From Pontibacillus yanchengensis (lineage in GTDB: Bacteria > Bacillota > Bacilli > Bacillales > BH030062): a stretch of 64,000 bases of DNA. Below, piece after piece: positions 56,694 to 64,000 of this stretch. Where the stretch lies: positions 248,001-312,000 of the forward strand of contig NZ_WMEU01000001.1 in the NCBI RefSeq assembly GCF_009856295.1. Reading direction: 5' to 3'. The position numbers were made by a program, and so were the translations under genes. Position 1 is the first letter of the stretch; the number at the start of each line of letters is the position of its first letter. The notes beneath the pieces were generated by a model. The model was not told the origin of the DNA and made no database searches. It worked only from the letters and a program-made list of their open reading frames with translations.

Positions 56694-57475
56694 TAGGCAC
56701 CTCCCATTATCCTCATTAATCCCCTCATGGACATAAGCATCATTTCAAATATGTCTCTAATTAAAATGGTAAACATACCAAAAGATATTAAAATCACTAC
56801 AAAGCTGACGAAGATCTTTAATGGAAGACCAACTACAAACACGTTTAATTGCGGAACGGTTCTAGCCACTATACCTAACGCCACATCAACTAAAAACAAA
56901 CATCCCACAATTGGAACCGCCATTTGAAAAGCAATAACAAACATCTGATTAAACGTTTCAATTACAAAAGAAACCATAGATTGGTTTGAAAAGCCTACGT
57001 CTAGACTCTCTATGGGTATCAGTTCGTAACTGTAAAATACTCCATCAATTAACATGTGGTGCGCATTAACAGCTAGCAAGAATAACAACGTCACCGTATA
57101 TAAATATTGACCAATCAATGGACTCTGAACACCAGTTCTGGGGTCAATTACGTTTGCGATAGCGAAACCCATTTGGAAATCAATAAACCCCCCAGCAATC
57201 TGGATGGCTGCTAATACGAGGTACGCAATAAAACCAATAGCTAATCCAACCAGCGTTTCTTTGAGCAATAAGATGTAAAAGGTTCCATCAATCGTTATCT
57301 CTGGAATATCAATTGTGTAATACATAATCCAAGCTAAGAAGAAACTAAAACCTACTTTATGCTGTGTTGGGACGTTTTTGTAAGAGAAAATAGGTATTGT
57401 AACAAAAAAAGCAGTAACCCTTACAAAGATTAATAGAAAGGCTGGTAGTTTATTTAAATCGATAAACTCAAGCAT
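56693..57475 (-). CDS. fliR: Flagellar export protein FliR
   Basis: A 260-residue integral membrane part of the FliPQR core. About six hydrophobic segments are visible, with the family stretch GGFIDFQMGFAIANVIDPRTG (about residues 92-110) and PLIGQYLYTVTLLFLLAVNAHH. It lies three bases after fliQ and overlaps flhB. Confidence 0.96.
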   Translation of the reverse strand: MLEFIDLNKLPAFLLIFVRVTAFFVTIPIFSYKNVPTQHKVGFSFFLAWIMYYTIDIPEITIDGTFYILLLKETLVGLAIGFIAYLVLAAIQIAGGFIDFQMGFAIANVIDPRTGVQSPLIGQYLYTVTLLFLLAVNAHHMLIDGVFYSYELIPIESLDVGFSNQSMVSFVIETFNQMFVIAFQMAVPIVGCLFLVDVALGIVARTVPQLNVFVVGLPLKIFVSFVVILISFGMFTILIRDIFEMMLMSMRGLMRIMGGA

Positions 57476-57478
57476 CGG

Positions 57479-57748
57479 TTACCCTACAAATTGATTAAGA
57501 TTATTAAAAATACTTGCAGCAAACTCCACCATTTTTGATAGCATCCATGGCCCAAAGAATACTAGCCCACCCATAACAGCTACAATTTTAGGGATAAAGG
57601 CAAGCGTCTGTTCTTGAATTTGTGTTGTTGCTTGAAAAATAGAAACAAGCAATCCAACTGATAAAGCCAAAATGAGTAATGGACCAGTGACGATAAGTAC
57701 TGTATAAATGCCACGCTCTGCTAATGAAATTACAAACTGACTATTCAT
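57479..57748 (-). CDS. fliQ: Flagellar export protein FliQ
   Basis: An 89-residue protein with two membrane helices (VLIVTGPLLILALSVGLLVS and the AVMGGLVFFGPWML segment) around the family loop IFQATTQIQEQTL. I use ATG 57748 behind AAAGGAGG; a longer frame to 57817 would overlap fliP and adds residues foreign to the family. It joins FliP and FliR in the export gate. Confidence 0.95.
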   Translation of the reverse strand: MNSQFVISLAERGIYTVLIVTGPLLILALSVGLLVSIFQATTQIQEQTLAFIPKIVAVMGGLVFFGPWMLSKMVEFAASIFNNLNQFVG

Positions 57749-57773
57749 ATCAGGGGCCTCCTTTCTTAGGATA

Positions 57774-58439
57774 TTAGAATCCTTCCAGCAATGAATGTGT
57801 AATGAGGTACCAACCATCTACTAAAACGAATAGTAAGATTTTAAAGGGCAAGGAAATCATGACAGGTGGTAACATCATCATCCCCATTGACATGAGGACA
57901 CTTGCTACAGCCATATCAATAACGAGAAATGGTATAAATATCATAAATCCCATTTGGAAAGCCGTTTTTAATTCACTAATAGCAAATGCTGGTACTAACG
58001 TTGTAATGGGAATCTCTTGAATGGTGTCAGGTCTCTCCATCTCCGTATAATTCATAAAAAGAGCTAAATCCTTTTCCCTTGTGTGAGTCGCCATAAATTC
58101 CTTCATGGGTTCACTTGCTCTATCATATGCTTCATCTAGTGTAATCTCCTCATTAAAAAGAGGCGTAAGAGCTTCTTCATTCACTTCTTGAAAAATAGGC
58201 CCCATGATAAAGAATGTCAGGAACAAAGCTAATCCTATTAATACTTGATTAGGAGGCATTTGTTGCGTCGCGAGGGATGTTCTCACAAAAGATAAAACAA
58301 TTAAGATTCTTGTAAAAGATGTCATCAAAATTAATATACTAGGAGCGAGAGAAAGTATCGTTAACAGAAGCAGAAGTTTAACAGATGTAGTAACATTTGA
58401 CGGATCTGAATTGGAGAAGACATCTATAAATTCATTCAT
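57774..58439 (-). CDS. fliP: Flagellar export protein FliP
   Basis: A 221-residue core export-gate protein. The conserved helix LAPSILILMTSFTRILIVLS (about 31-50) and the C-terminal MSMGMMMLPPVMISLPFKIL are diagnostic. Four membrane segments are visible; the first hydrophobic run may act as the cleaved or anchor signal. Its start overlaps the end of fliO/Z by eight bases. Confidence 0.97.
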   Translation of the reverse strand: MNEFIDVFSNSDPSNVTTSVKLLLLLTILSLAPSILILMTSFTRILIVLSFVRTSLATQQMPPNQVLIGLALFLTFFIMGPIFQEVNEEALTPLFNEEITLDEAYDRASEPMKEFMATHTREKDLALFMNYTEMERPDTIQEIPITTLVPAFAISELKTAFQMGFMIFIPFLVIDMAVASVLMSMGMMMLPPVMISLPFKILLFVLVDGWYLITHSLLEGF

Positions 58440-59109
58440 CTGAATCCTCTTTCTGCTTTTGGTGCTGATCCATCACTTTCTTCCTTTTTTGTTTTAACGA
58501 ATTCAGCTCAGATTGAAATAATTGCTGAAATTGAACAGAGGAACTAGAACTCTTTTCTTCCCCTTTTCCTGACTGTTGTTTCGTCTTTGGAATAACATTT
58601 GCGAGTATGGAACTTGCTGAATAACTCGCTTGATCATTCTGTTGATGGAATGCTTGAATTGTCTTTTCATCGGTAATTTCTGTTAAGAGCTCTACATTAT
58701 CTCCTACTCCAACTGCATAATATTGCTCTCCGATGCGCACCACTTGAAGCGATTTATTTTGACCCAGTGAAACGCCTCCAATATTTTCGAGCGTCTTCAC
58801 GCTTTGAAACATTTTGTTTCGCTTATTTACAAATTTCAGTAGTCCATAGATAAGTACAACAATAAACAAAACAGCAAACACGAGTTTAACAATTTGCCAA
58901 CCTATAGAAGGACTGTCACTAGAACTCTGACCAGGGGAAGTAGATGTTGGTTCCTCTTCCTCTGGTTGGTTTGAGTTATTATCATCTTGGCATTTTTCAG
59001 GGTTATAGGCACAATCGACACTTTTAGAACCTGCATGTACATGTGCCATTGGAACTGTTGCAAGTGTGATACAAGCTATTAAAACCCTGATGATTGGTTT
59101 CAATTTCAT
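58432..59109 (-). CDS. fliO: Flagellar biosynthesis protein FliO/FliZ
   Basis: Assembly factor for the FliP ring, 225 residues (called FliZ in B. subtilis). A signal peptide ends near HVHAG (about residue 27). A Cys-containing, Ser/Glu-rich outer segment leads to one membrane helix (about 73-92, IVKLVFAVLFIVVLIYGLLK) and the FliO domain with IGGVSLGQNKSLQVVRIGEQ. The tail is Gln/Lys-rich. It lies between cheY and fliP. Confidence 0.9.
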   Translation of the reverse strand: MKLKPIIRVLIACITLATVPMAHVHAGSKSVDCAYNPEKCQDDNNSNQPEEEEPTSTSPGQSSSDSPSIGWQIVKLVFAVLFIVVLIYGLLKFVNKRNKMFQSVKTLENIGGVSLGQNKSLQVVRIGEQYYAVGVGDNVELLTEITDEKTIQAFHQQNDQASYSASSILANVIPKTKQQSGKGEEKSSSSSVQFQQLFQSELNSLKQKRKKVMDQHQKQKEDSDE

Positions 59110-59122
59110 ATTTTCCCTACTT

Positions 59123-59488
59123 TTACCCTAATGCTTTTTTTATAGCTTCTAATACACGATCAGCTTGAAATGGCTTCACTATAAAGTCTTTAGCTCCAGC
59201 TTGAATAGCATCAATAACCATCGCTTGTTGCCCCATGGCTGAACACATAATGATTTTCACATCAGGATTAATAGACTTAATTTCTTTGAGAGCTGTAATA
59301 CCATCCATTTCCGGCATGGTAATATCCATCGTGATTAAATCAGGATCTAATTCTTTATACTTCTCAATCGCTTGATTACCGTCTTGAGCTTCTCCGATTA
59401 CTTCAAATCCATTTTTTGTTAGAATATCCTTGATCATCATACGCATGAATGCTGCATCGTCTACTATTAGAATCTTACTTGCCATCAT
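59123..59488 (-). CDS. cheY: Chemotaxis response regulator CheY
   Basis: A 121-residue single receiver domain. ILIVDDAAFMRMMIKDIL gives the acidic pair, DLITMDITMPEMDG the phosphorylated Asp (about residue 55), and the conserved Thr/Ser and Lys occur in IMCSAMG and DFIVKPF. Phosphorylated by CheA, it binds FliM and FliY at the motor. It lies between fliY and fliO/Z. Confidence 0.97.
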   Translation of the reverse strand: MMASKILIVDDAAFMRMMIKDILTKNGFEVIGEAQDGNQAIEKYKELDPDLITMDITMPEMDGITALKEIKSINPDVKIIMCSAMGQQAMVIDAIQAGAKDFIVKPFQADRVLEAIKKALG

Positions 59489-59513
59489 TATTTCCCCCTA
59501 TATTTGTATTGAT

Positions 59514-60743
59514 TTATTGTATTCGCTTTAAGCGATCTTTTTGGCTTAATATATCCGTTACGCGTACACCAAAGTTCTCGTCAATTACAACTACTTCACC
59601 TTTAGCAATTGGCTTGTCGTTTACTAAGATGTCAACCGGTTCTCCAGCTAATTTATCAAGCTCTACCACTGATCCTGATGACAGCTCCAAAATTTCTTTA
59701 ATAGTCCGCTTTGTTCTTCCTAGCTCAACGGTCACTCGTAACGGAATATCCAACAGCATATCTAGGTTTCTTTGTTCATTTTGTGGTAATTCTACTTGAT
59801 CAAAACTACTAAACTGGGCTGATTGTATAGTAGACTCTGCTCCACCTTGCATACCACCCAAATATTGCGGCCCTTGTTGAGCTTGTTGACCTTGGGATTG
59901 TGCCTGCTGTGCAGCATTTGTTTGTGTTTGATGACCATTCTGATTGGTTTCTGGTGTTGGATTATTAGTCATTTGAGAGACTGGACGTTCCACCTCTTTT
60001 GCTGTTTTTGATTGGTCTAATTGATTGCTTTCCTCTTCTTCTGGAGGATTAAGTAGTTGATCAACGAGTTGCTTGGCAAATTCAACAGGTAGTAGTTGCA
60101 TAATGTTGGAATCAATTAGATTTCCAACTTTAAGCTGGAAGGATACCTTCACAAGTACATCCTTTTTCGGTATCGTTTCAGTACCTTCGCCTTCCTGTAC
60201 ATCCAATAAATCAATGGTTGGTGGTGAAATGTCTACCCGCTTATTAAAGACCGTCGACATACTCGTTGCCGCAGAACCCATCATTTGATTCATAGCTTCT
60301 TGTACAGCACTTAAATGTATATCATTCATTTCGTCTGAAGGAGATGTTCCATCCCCACCTAACATTAAGTCAGCAATAATTGCTGCATCTGTTTGTTTAA
60401 TAACTAATAAATTCATACCAGAAAAACCTTCTGTATATGTAACTTGAATGGCCACATTTGGTTGTGGAAACTCCTCTGATAATTTATCACGTTCAACTAC
60501 AGAAATAGTTGGCGTGGTGATTTCAACTTTATGATTCAACAAGCTAGATAAAGCTGTTGCTGAACTACCAAACGAAATATTTCCAATCTCACCTAATGCG
60601 TCTTGTTCTAATGTTGACAAGTAATCTTCCACAGGGGGTTGTTGGCCTGCTTGGTTTTGTTCATTTTCATCAGCATCATCTGCTGTACCTTTTAACAACG
60701 CGTCGATTTCATCCTGAGAAAGCATATCATCACTCATCATCAT
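59514..60743 (-). CDS. fliY: Flagellar switch protein and CheY-P phosphatase FliY
   Basis: C-ring protein of 409 residues (B. subtilis 378). It starts with the CheY-binding peptide MLSQDEIDALLKG, as FliM does. The CheC-like phosphatase middle (about 40-225) has LGEIGNISFGSSATALSSLL and AVQEAMNQMMGSAATSM. A long Gln/Asn-rich linker (about 245-315) explains the extra length. The C-terminal SpoA/FliN domain is PLRVTVELGRTKRTIKEIL. It overlaps the end of fliM, starting at one of three consecutive ATGs. Confidence 0.95.
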   Translation of the reverse strand: MMMSDDMLSQDEIDALLKGTADDADENEQNQAGQQPPVEDYLSTLEQDALGEIGNISFGSSATALSSLLNHKVEITTPTISVVERDKLSEEFPQPNVAIQVTYTEGFSGMNLLVIKQTDAAIIADLMLGGDGTSPSDEMNDIHLSAVQEAMNQMMGSAATSMSTVFNKRVDISPPTIDLLDVQEGEGTETIPKKDVLVKVSFQLKVGNLIDSNIMQLLPVEFAKQLVDQLLNPPEEEESNQLDQSKTAKEVERPVSQMTNNPTPETNQNGHQTQTNAAQQAQSQGQQAQQGPQYLGGMQGGAESTIQSAQFSSFDQVELPQNEQRNLDMLLDIPLRVTVELGRTKRTIKEILELSSGSVVELDKLAGEPVDILVNDKPIAKGEVVVIDENFGVRVTDILSQKDRLKRIQ

Positions 60744-61728
60744 CGTCCCCCCCTTTATATTCTTCTAGAACTTGTACAGCTACTTTCTTCTTCGATTCTC
60801 CAGGCTGCACAAGAAACTTTGATTCATCATCTACTTTTAATACTAATGGATCATCAATGTCTTGGTTTAACTGGATGACATCATCTGGGGCTAATTGTAA
60901 AAATTGTTCAATTGTCATCGAGGATTCACCAAGAATCGTCTTCATTTCAACTTCCGCTTTTTGAATATTTTTCGTTAATGCTTCATACTCACCTGGTTCA
61001 CGTTCTTTCGTTTCTGTTTGCATCCAATAATGTACGGATAGTTTTGGTATGATTGGTTCTAGTACAACATGAGGTATACATATATTAATCATACCGCTGG
61101 AGTCACCAATCTCCGTGTTTAATGAAATTACGACTACCGTTTCATTTGGAGACACCATTTGTAAGAATTGAGGATTAACCTCAAATTCATCAAGCTCAGG
61201 GTCAATATCAACAACAGAGCTCCAGGCTTCTTGCAAGTTATCAATGGTCTTTTCAAACATTTGTGACATGATTTTCGTTTCAATCTCTGTTAGGTTCTCT
61301 ACCTTATTCACACTAACTCCTCTTCCTCCTAAAACACGGTCAAGCATTGCATATGCAATATTTGGATTAGCTTCCAGAAGGATTCGTCCATCTAATGGAG
61401 CTACAGAGAAAATGTTAAGAATGGTCATTTTAGGAATGGAACGTATAAACTCTTCATAAGGAATTTGGTCTACAGAAGCAACTGATATTTGTACATATGT
61501 TCGAAGTTGAGCTGAAAAAAACGTTGTTAACAGTCTGGCAAAGTTTTCATGTATCCTCGATAAACTTCTTATTTGATCTTTTGAGAAGCGGAGGGCACGT
61601 TTAAAATCGTAAACCTTCACTTTTTGCTCTTTTTCTTCTTTCTTTAAATCATCTGCGTCCATTTCCCCAGTAGATAAAGCAGATAGTAAAGCATCTATTT
61701 CATTTTGGGAAAGAACCTCTTCAGCCAA
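60730..61728 (-). CDS. fliM: Flagellar motor switch protein FliM
   Basis: A 332-residue C-ring protein. The N-terminal CheY-P-binding peptide is EEVLSQNEIDALLSAL; the middle domain (about 45-235) includes SLSRIHENFARLLTTFFSAQ and the GGxG motif in DRVLGGRGVSV; the SpoA domain ends the protein. The start is TTG 61728 behind GGAGGTG. Order fliL-fliM-fliY is canonical. Confidence 0.96.
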   Translation of the reverse strand: MAEEVLSQNEIDALLSALSTGEMDADDLKKEEKEQKVKVYDFKRALRFSKDQIRSLSRIHENFARLLTTFFSAQLRTYVQISVASVDQIPYEEFIRSIPKMTILNIFSVAPLDGRILLEANPNIAYAMLDRVLGGRGVSVNKVENLTEIETKIMSQMFEKTIDNLQEAWSSVVDIDPELDEFEVNPQFLQMVSPNETVVVISLNTEIGDSSGMINICIPHVVLEPIIPKLSVHYWMQTETKEREPGEYEALTKNIQKAEVEMKTILGESSMTIEQFLQLAPDDVIQLNQDIDDPLVLKVDDESKFLVQPGESKKKVAVQVLEEYKGGDDDDE

Positions 61729-61764
61729 AAAACGTCACCTCCATTCAGGCGTATCATATATTCA

Positions 61765-62187
61765 TTACTGCAAAACTTTTTCAATTGTGTACACCTCAGT
61801 AACATTTCCTTCTGCTAATAATTCGTTCAAACGTAGCTTCAGCATGCTCTCTAGATTAGCAACTCCCGATTGAAATTCACTCTCTTCCATCTTAGATAGT
61901 TCTTTGATTAAGATATTCTTCAATTGAAAATCACGCTTTTGTAATTCTTGTTTGGCATCCTTGCCGTTGGTTACAATCCGGAATTGAATCCGAACAAAAC
62001 GGTCATTTTTCAAATCAGTCGTTATCTCTTCTGTCTCAAAAGAATTCTCTATTATTTCATCAATTGTTGGTTCAGCACTAGAATCTTCTTGGCCTGAAGT
62101 ATTTAATACTAATATAAGAGCCACTACACCAACAATTGTAATTACGACTAACGCGGTGACCATCGACTTAAATAACCTTGAACTCAA
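61765..62187 (-). CDS. fliL: Flagellar basal body-associated protein FliL
   Basis: A 140-residue single-pass membrane protein. The helix at about 8-30 (VTALVVITIVGVVALILVLN) anchors a periplasmic-side stomatin-like domain with FVRIQFRIVTNGKDA and IRDRILRVL-like LIKELSKM. It supports stator function. The start is TTG 62187, overlapping the swrD stop (TTGA). Confidence 0.92.
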   Translation of the reverse strand: MSSRLFKSMVTALVVITIVGVVALILVLNTSGQEDSSAEPTIDEIIENSFETEEITTDLKNDRFVRIQFRIVTNGKDAKQELQKRDFQLKNILIKELSKMEESEFQSGVANLESMLKLRLNELLAEGNVTEVYTIEKVLQ

Positions 62188-62402
62188 GAGGATCCCTCCT
62201 CATTATCATTTTGAACCCCTACCAATCCTATTTGTCGATAGAATTGTTTCACTTGCGAAATGACTTCAGCATCTGTTTCCTTGACAATGACTTTCTTTCC
62301 ATTACTTAATGTGATTGTGGTAGCGGGCAAACGTTGAACTTGCTCTATGTAAATAGCATTCAATGTAAACCGGTCACCATTTAGCTTGGTTAATGCAATC
62401 AT
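62184..62402 (-). CDS. swrD: FlbD-family protein SwrD
   Basis: A 72-residue protein with the conserved IALTKLNGDRFTLNAIYIEQ start and ATTITLSNGKKVIVKET core. In B. subtilis SwrD (YlzI) increases flagellar torque needed for swarming. It sits between flgE and fliL as in B. subtilis, and its stop overlaps the fliL start. Confidence 0.92.
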   Translation of the reverse strand: MIALTKLNGDRFTLNAIYIEQVQRLPATTITLSNGKKVIVKETDAEVISQVKQFYRQIGLVGVQNDNEEGSS

Positions 62403-62465
62403 ATGTAAAAGGAGAAAGAGAACAACACGAAAAAGACGTTCTCCATCCCCATCCCCTCCTCTATA

Positions 62466-63317
62466 TTAACGTTTTAGATTGACAAGCTCTTGGAGGATTT
62501 CATCAGATGTTGTAATGATTCGAGTATTAGCCTGGAAACCACGTTGAGCTGTAATCATTTCCGTGAATTCTCCACCCAGGTCAACATTGGACATTTCTAG
62601 TGCGCCTGAGACTAGTTGTCCTGATCCTCCAGTACCTGGAATTTCTGTATCAGCTAAATCCTCTATTCCATCTCCAGAGTTATTAGTTGCTCTAAACATA
62701 TTGCTACCAGCTTTTTCTAACCCAGCTGGGTTTGCAAATTTAGCCATTCGAACTTGTCCTGCAACTTGGTTGTCACCATTATCATCAATATAATTAACAG
62801 AGCCATTGGAGGTAATACTAAAACTTTTCGCAGTTTCTGGGATATTGATTTTTGATAAATCACCACCCCCATCATTACTTCCACTTTCTCCTAATAGATA
62901 TTGACCGTTGTTATTCACGATATCTCCCTGGTTATCTAAGTAGAAGTTACCTGAACGAGTATAATAGGTATCTCCAATATTATCTCCAGCTTCAACTGAA
63001 TCAGCTACTGCAAACATCCCATCCCCTTCAATTGCTAAATCAAGTGGGCGGTTCGTAGTTTGGCGATTACCTTGCGTATGAATGTTATCAATAGACCCTA
63101 ACTGCGAACCTAGTCCAACTTGGGAAGGGTTTTTACCGCCACGATCGTTAACGGGTCCTTCTGCGCCACTCACTGTCTGACTCATCATATCTTGAAACGT
63201 AACCCTTCCTTTTTTATAGCCAGATGTATTCACATTGGCAATGTTATTACCAATCACATCTAATTTTTGTTGCATACCTTTCATTCCGGAAATACCTGCA
63301 TACATTGAACGTAACAT
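62466..63317 (-). CDS. flgE: Flagellar hook protein FlgE (FlgE/FlgG family)
   Basis: Axial protein of about 283 residues. N-terminal rod/hook motif: MYAGISGMKGMQQKLDVIGNNIANVNTSGYKKGRVTF (split by me only in reading; key ANVNT at about 26-30). The family C-terminus EMITAQRGFQANTRIITTSD is intact. The D1-like middle has DNQGDIVNNNGQYLLG. I use ATG 63317; the longer frame to 63362 lacks a ribosome site. Between flgD and swrD this is the hook gene in Bacillus nomenclature, although the sequence also resembles distal rod FlgG. Confidence 0.9.
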   Translation of the reverse strand: MLRSMYAGISGMKGMQQKLDVIGNNIANVNTSGYKKGRVTFQDMMSQTVSGAEGPVNDRGGKNPSQVGLGSQLGSIDNIHTQGNRQTTNRPLDLAIEGDGMFAVADSVEAGDNIGDTYYTRSGNFYLDNQGDIVNNNGQYLLGESGSNDGGGDLSKINIPETAKSFSITSNGSVNYIDDNGDNQVAGQVRMAKFANPAGLEKAGSNMFRATNNSGDGIEDLADTEIPGTGGSGQLVSGALEMSNVDLGGEFTEMITAQRGFQANTRIITTSDEILQELVNLKR

Positions 63318-63398
63318 AAGGTTATTCAATCCTTTCAAAATGTAATAGTAGAGCTGCTTCAATCAGTCCACAGCTTGTAGGCCTCCCGTAGGTCCAGC

Positions 63399-63776
63399 CT
63401 AATCTTCCATTAAAATTGTTCCATTAATATTCGTAAAGATTTGCGATGCAGCTTCTTTTCGATCCATGGCTGTAATGACTGTATCATTTTTCGCGCTGAC
63501 TACTAGTGCTGCATCTTTCGTTACCACTAGTGACTCTGTGACTCCTTTAGCTTTCGCTTCCTTTACTTTTGATGAAATTGTTTCCCATACATTATCCTGT
63601 ATGTGAATGTTTCGTTCTTGTAACCTTGTCCTCGCATGTTTACTAATAGTTAAACTTTCTACTTCTTTTTGAAGTACTTCTTGAAAAGACGCAGTGTTAC
63701 TTGAGGAAACATTAGTAGTCTTAGTTTTTGGAAGCTGTAAGGGTTTGTGTTGTAACTGATGGATTCTCGGATCCAT
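63399..63776 (-). CDS. TIGR02530-type flagellar operon protein
   Basis: A 125-residue protein of the small family found between flgD and flgE in many Firmicutes. It has a Pro/Gln-rich N-terminus (LQHKPLQLPKTKTTNVSSSN), then the conserved part SKHARTRLQERNIHIQDN and ALVVSAKNDTVITAMDRKEA, ending IFTNINGTILMED. It has no signal peptide or membrane segment and is probably cytoplasmic or exported by the flagellar route. Its precise role is unknown. The ATG follows AAGAAGGGG. Confidence 0.85.
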   Translation of the reverse strand: MDPRIHQLQHKPLQLPKTKTTNVSSSNTASFQEVLQKEVESLTISKHARTRLQERNIHIQDNVWETISSKVKEAKAKGVTESLVVTKDAALVVSAKNDTVITAMDRKEAASQIFTNINGTILMED

Positions 63777-63791
63777 GATACCCCTTCTTTC

Positions 63792-64000
63792 TTATTCACT
63801 CGCCTCGTTGCTAACTCGAGTAATCGAATTAGTACTAATTCGATCACCATTCGCTAATTCAAGTTCAATTTTTTCTCCTTTTTTCGAGACGGCTGCTACT
63901 TTACTGGTTTCACTTCCTGTTGTCCCATTTTCATTCGAAATTTCGTAGGAAACTTGTTTGCCTATCATATTACTGTACCGTACAACAGGTGCTTCGGATT
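63792..64000 (-). CDS. flgD: Flagellar hook capping protein FlgD, partial (C-terminus)
   Basis: Only the last 69 or so residues are in the window; the gene continues beyond the high-coordinate edge. The visible part contains YSNMIGKQVSYEI, the FlgD stretch that precedes the tail, then a Tudor-like segment (GEKIELELANGDRISTNSIT) and an acidic end, stopping at TAA 63794-63792. FlgD caps the growing hook and precedes flgE here as expected. Confidence 0.85.
   Translation of the reverse strand, partial: SEAPVVRYSNMIGKQVSYEISNENGTTGSETSKVAAVSKKGEKIELELANGDRISTNSITRVSNEASE

Noticed and set aside
1..64000. CRISPR arrays, prophage, insertion sequences, restriction or toxin-antitoxin systems
   Set aside because: No regularly spaced repeats, transposase, integrase or defence motifs were seen on either strand.

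Overview
The window is a 64 kb chromosomal segment of a low-GC, spore-forming, flagellated member of the Bacillaceae. The evidence is a gene order that closely follows the Bacillus subtilis fla/che to spoIIIE region, a Gram-positive PolC, sporulation genes (dpaA/dpaB, spoIIIE, ylxY, ymxH) and strong AGGAGG-type ribosome binding sites. Some insertions in the motility cluster look like those of halotolerant relatives (Halobacillus/Pontibacillus/Virgibacillus type), but the genus is inferred. Every convincing gene is on the minus strand, so transcription runs from high to low coordinates. No rRNA, tRNA, CRISPR array, prophage or transposase gene was seen.

From the upstream end: (1) 64000-43276 is the 3' two thirds of the fla/che operon: flgD (cut by the window edge), a TIGR02530-type protein, flgE, swrD, fliL, fliM, fliY, cheY, fliO/Z, fliP, fliQ, fliR, flhB, flhA, flhF, flhG, cheB, cheA, cheW, cheC, cheD, a small membrane protein, sigD, a FapA-like protein, a small unknown protein and swrB. 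It encodes the hook, C-ring switch, export gate, chemotaxis core and late flagellar sigma factor. (2) 43260-34239: rpsB and tsf behind a good sigma-A promoter, then pyrH, frr, uppS, a wrecked cdsA, dxr, rasP and proS. (3) 34104-19842: polC, then the rimP-nusA-rnpM-rplGA-infB-ylxP-rbfA-truB-ribF-rpsO-pnp information-processing cluster. (4) 18926-9845: ylxY, mlpA, ymxH, then the dipicolinate/diaminopimelate block dpaA-dpaB-asd-dapG-dapA, followed by tepA and ylzJ. (5) 9754-1: spoIIIE, a GntR regulator, a nucleoside-type ABC importer (lipoprotein, double ATPase, two permeases) and the start of ymfF, which runs off the window.

The main departures from the expected layout are these. The cdsA locus is a pseudogene, with a frameshift, a missing block of about 43 codons and two in-frame stops, although CdsA is normally essential. 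The RNase J2 gene rnjB is absent from its usual place between dapA and tepA. Two long intergenic regions (15703-16398 and 18927-19841) carry GC-rich structured repeats, including two opposed copies of one repeat family. Several strong hairpin terminators lie inside otherwise conserved operons (rpsB/tsf, rbfA/truB, the binding-protein gene/yufO). I found no convincing new defence or biosynthetic system. The most useful leads are the broken essential gene, the missing RNase J2, a textbook sigma-K promoter at dpaA and an orphan ribosome binding site ahead of the nucleoside-binding lipoprotein.
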